A stretch of DNA of 64,000 nt from Trogon surrucura (taxonomy: Eukaryota > Chordata > Aves > Trogoniformes > Trogonidae). The notes below the pieces were generated by a model. The model saw only the letters and a program-made list of their open reading frames with translations. It had not been told where the DNA came from and did no database searches. The translations under genes were made by a program, and so were the position numbers. The number at the start of each line of letters is the position of its first letter. The stretch's first letter is position 1. The stretch lies in contig CM036618.1 in NCBI GenBank assembly GCA_020746105.1, positions 110,919,808 to 110,983,807 of the forward strand, in the 5' to 3' direction. Of this stretch, positions 63,701 through 64,000 are shown piece by piece.

Positions 63701-64000
63701 TACGTTAATGTGATGCTAAATGGAAATAGACAGGTGAAACTGCTGACTACAGCAGCAATCTTTCTTTAAAAAAGCAAAGGATTTAAAAAGTATAAAAATG
63801 TTGAGCTAAACAGTTTAATTTGGTTGGAATCAGTTATGGCATTCTTTAAACCACAACTCCCTAAAACCCTTTCCTACACCTCAGAATACCACCTAAAATT
63901 AAATTACTATACAATGATACAGTGTGCAGTGTGTCTTATTCTGAATATTGATAATGTACAATGCTGTACCACATTATAGATCCAGAACAGGGAGGAGGTG
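54738..64000. other. Non-coding stretch, no gene seen
   Basis: Contains a T-rich run near 56497-56513, an 18/19-bp two-copy repeat at 57832-57868 and several short homopolymers. The longest open frame, 155 codons at 61323-61790 on the plus strand, is rich in charged residues (Q, E, R, K) in its middle, has no recognisable domain and no paired splice sites, and is taken as chance. Confidence 0.5.
57832..57868. repeat. Two-copy short tandem repeat, 18/19-bp unit
   Basis: Units ttccatgcacaggaacaag (57832-57850) and ttccattccaggaacaag (57851-57868) adjoin. Each holds ggaac and ttcc in inverted order, so the centre ggaacaagttcc (57843-57854) is itself a small palindrome. Confidence 0.75.

Overview
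This window looks like a bird nuclear genome: AT-rich, mostly non-coding DNA with no operons, ribosome binding sites or dense genes. The organism call rests on repeated copies of the avian CR1 non-LTR retrotransposon. Their 3' ends carry the typical near-repeat of ATTCTRTG and the conserved tail wording (for example 'ccatgggcagggacacct' in reverse). I cannot name the species.

Layout. At the left edge (212-395, minus) is one convincing internal exon of a protein I do not recognise, with good splice sites and an open, protein-like reading frame. Most of the rest reads as one long intron or a gene desert. A second, much weaker exon candidate lies at 45159-45305 (minus). Its splice phase is compatible with the first, but nothing else links them. 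I saw no CpG-island promoter, tRNA, rRNA, CRISPR array or recognisable retroviral LTR.

Mobile elements carry most of the identifiable content. The largest young element is a 5'-truncated CR1 at about 33838-35660 (minus), which still shows the reverse transcriptase core but is broken by a stop and frameshifts. Shorter CR1 tails lie at 5084-5255, 22657-22757, 39674-39862 and 46375-46832 (minus), and at 17303-17349, 27370-27456 and 54352-54737 (plus). Two much older relics, about 5645-6150 and about 25460-26945 (both plus), resemble the ancestral amniote CR1 type still well preserved in turtles and crocodilians. A possible MIR remnant lies at 10425-10475.

The oddest local structure is a 2.3-copy tandem repeat with a 176-177 bp unit at 53925-54348, directly abutting a CR1 fragment. 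One pair of its copies is spaced by exactly 59 codons and is open on the minus strand. The remaining interest is regulatory and motif-level only: two CTCF-like motifs in the same orientation near 31.6 and 32.35 kb, an RFX X-box near 30.2 kb, a pair of HOX/PBX-type motifs inside a conserved-looking block at 21.3-21.7 kb, and a perfect 10-bp-arm palindrome at 42946-42967. I found no coherent new multi-gene system, and the findings below should be read at that level.
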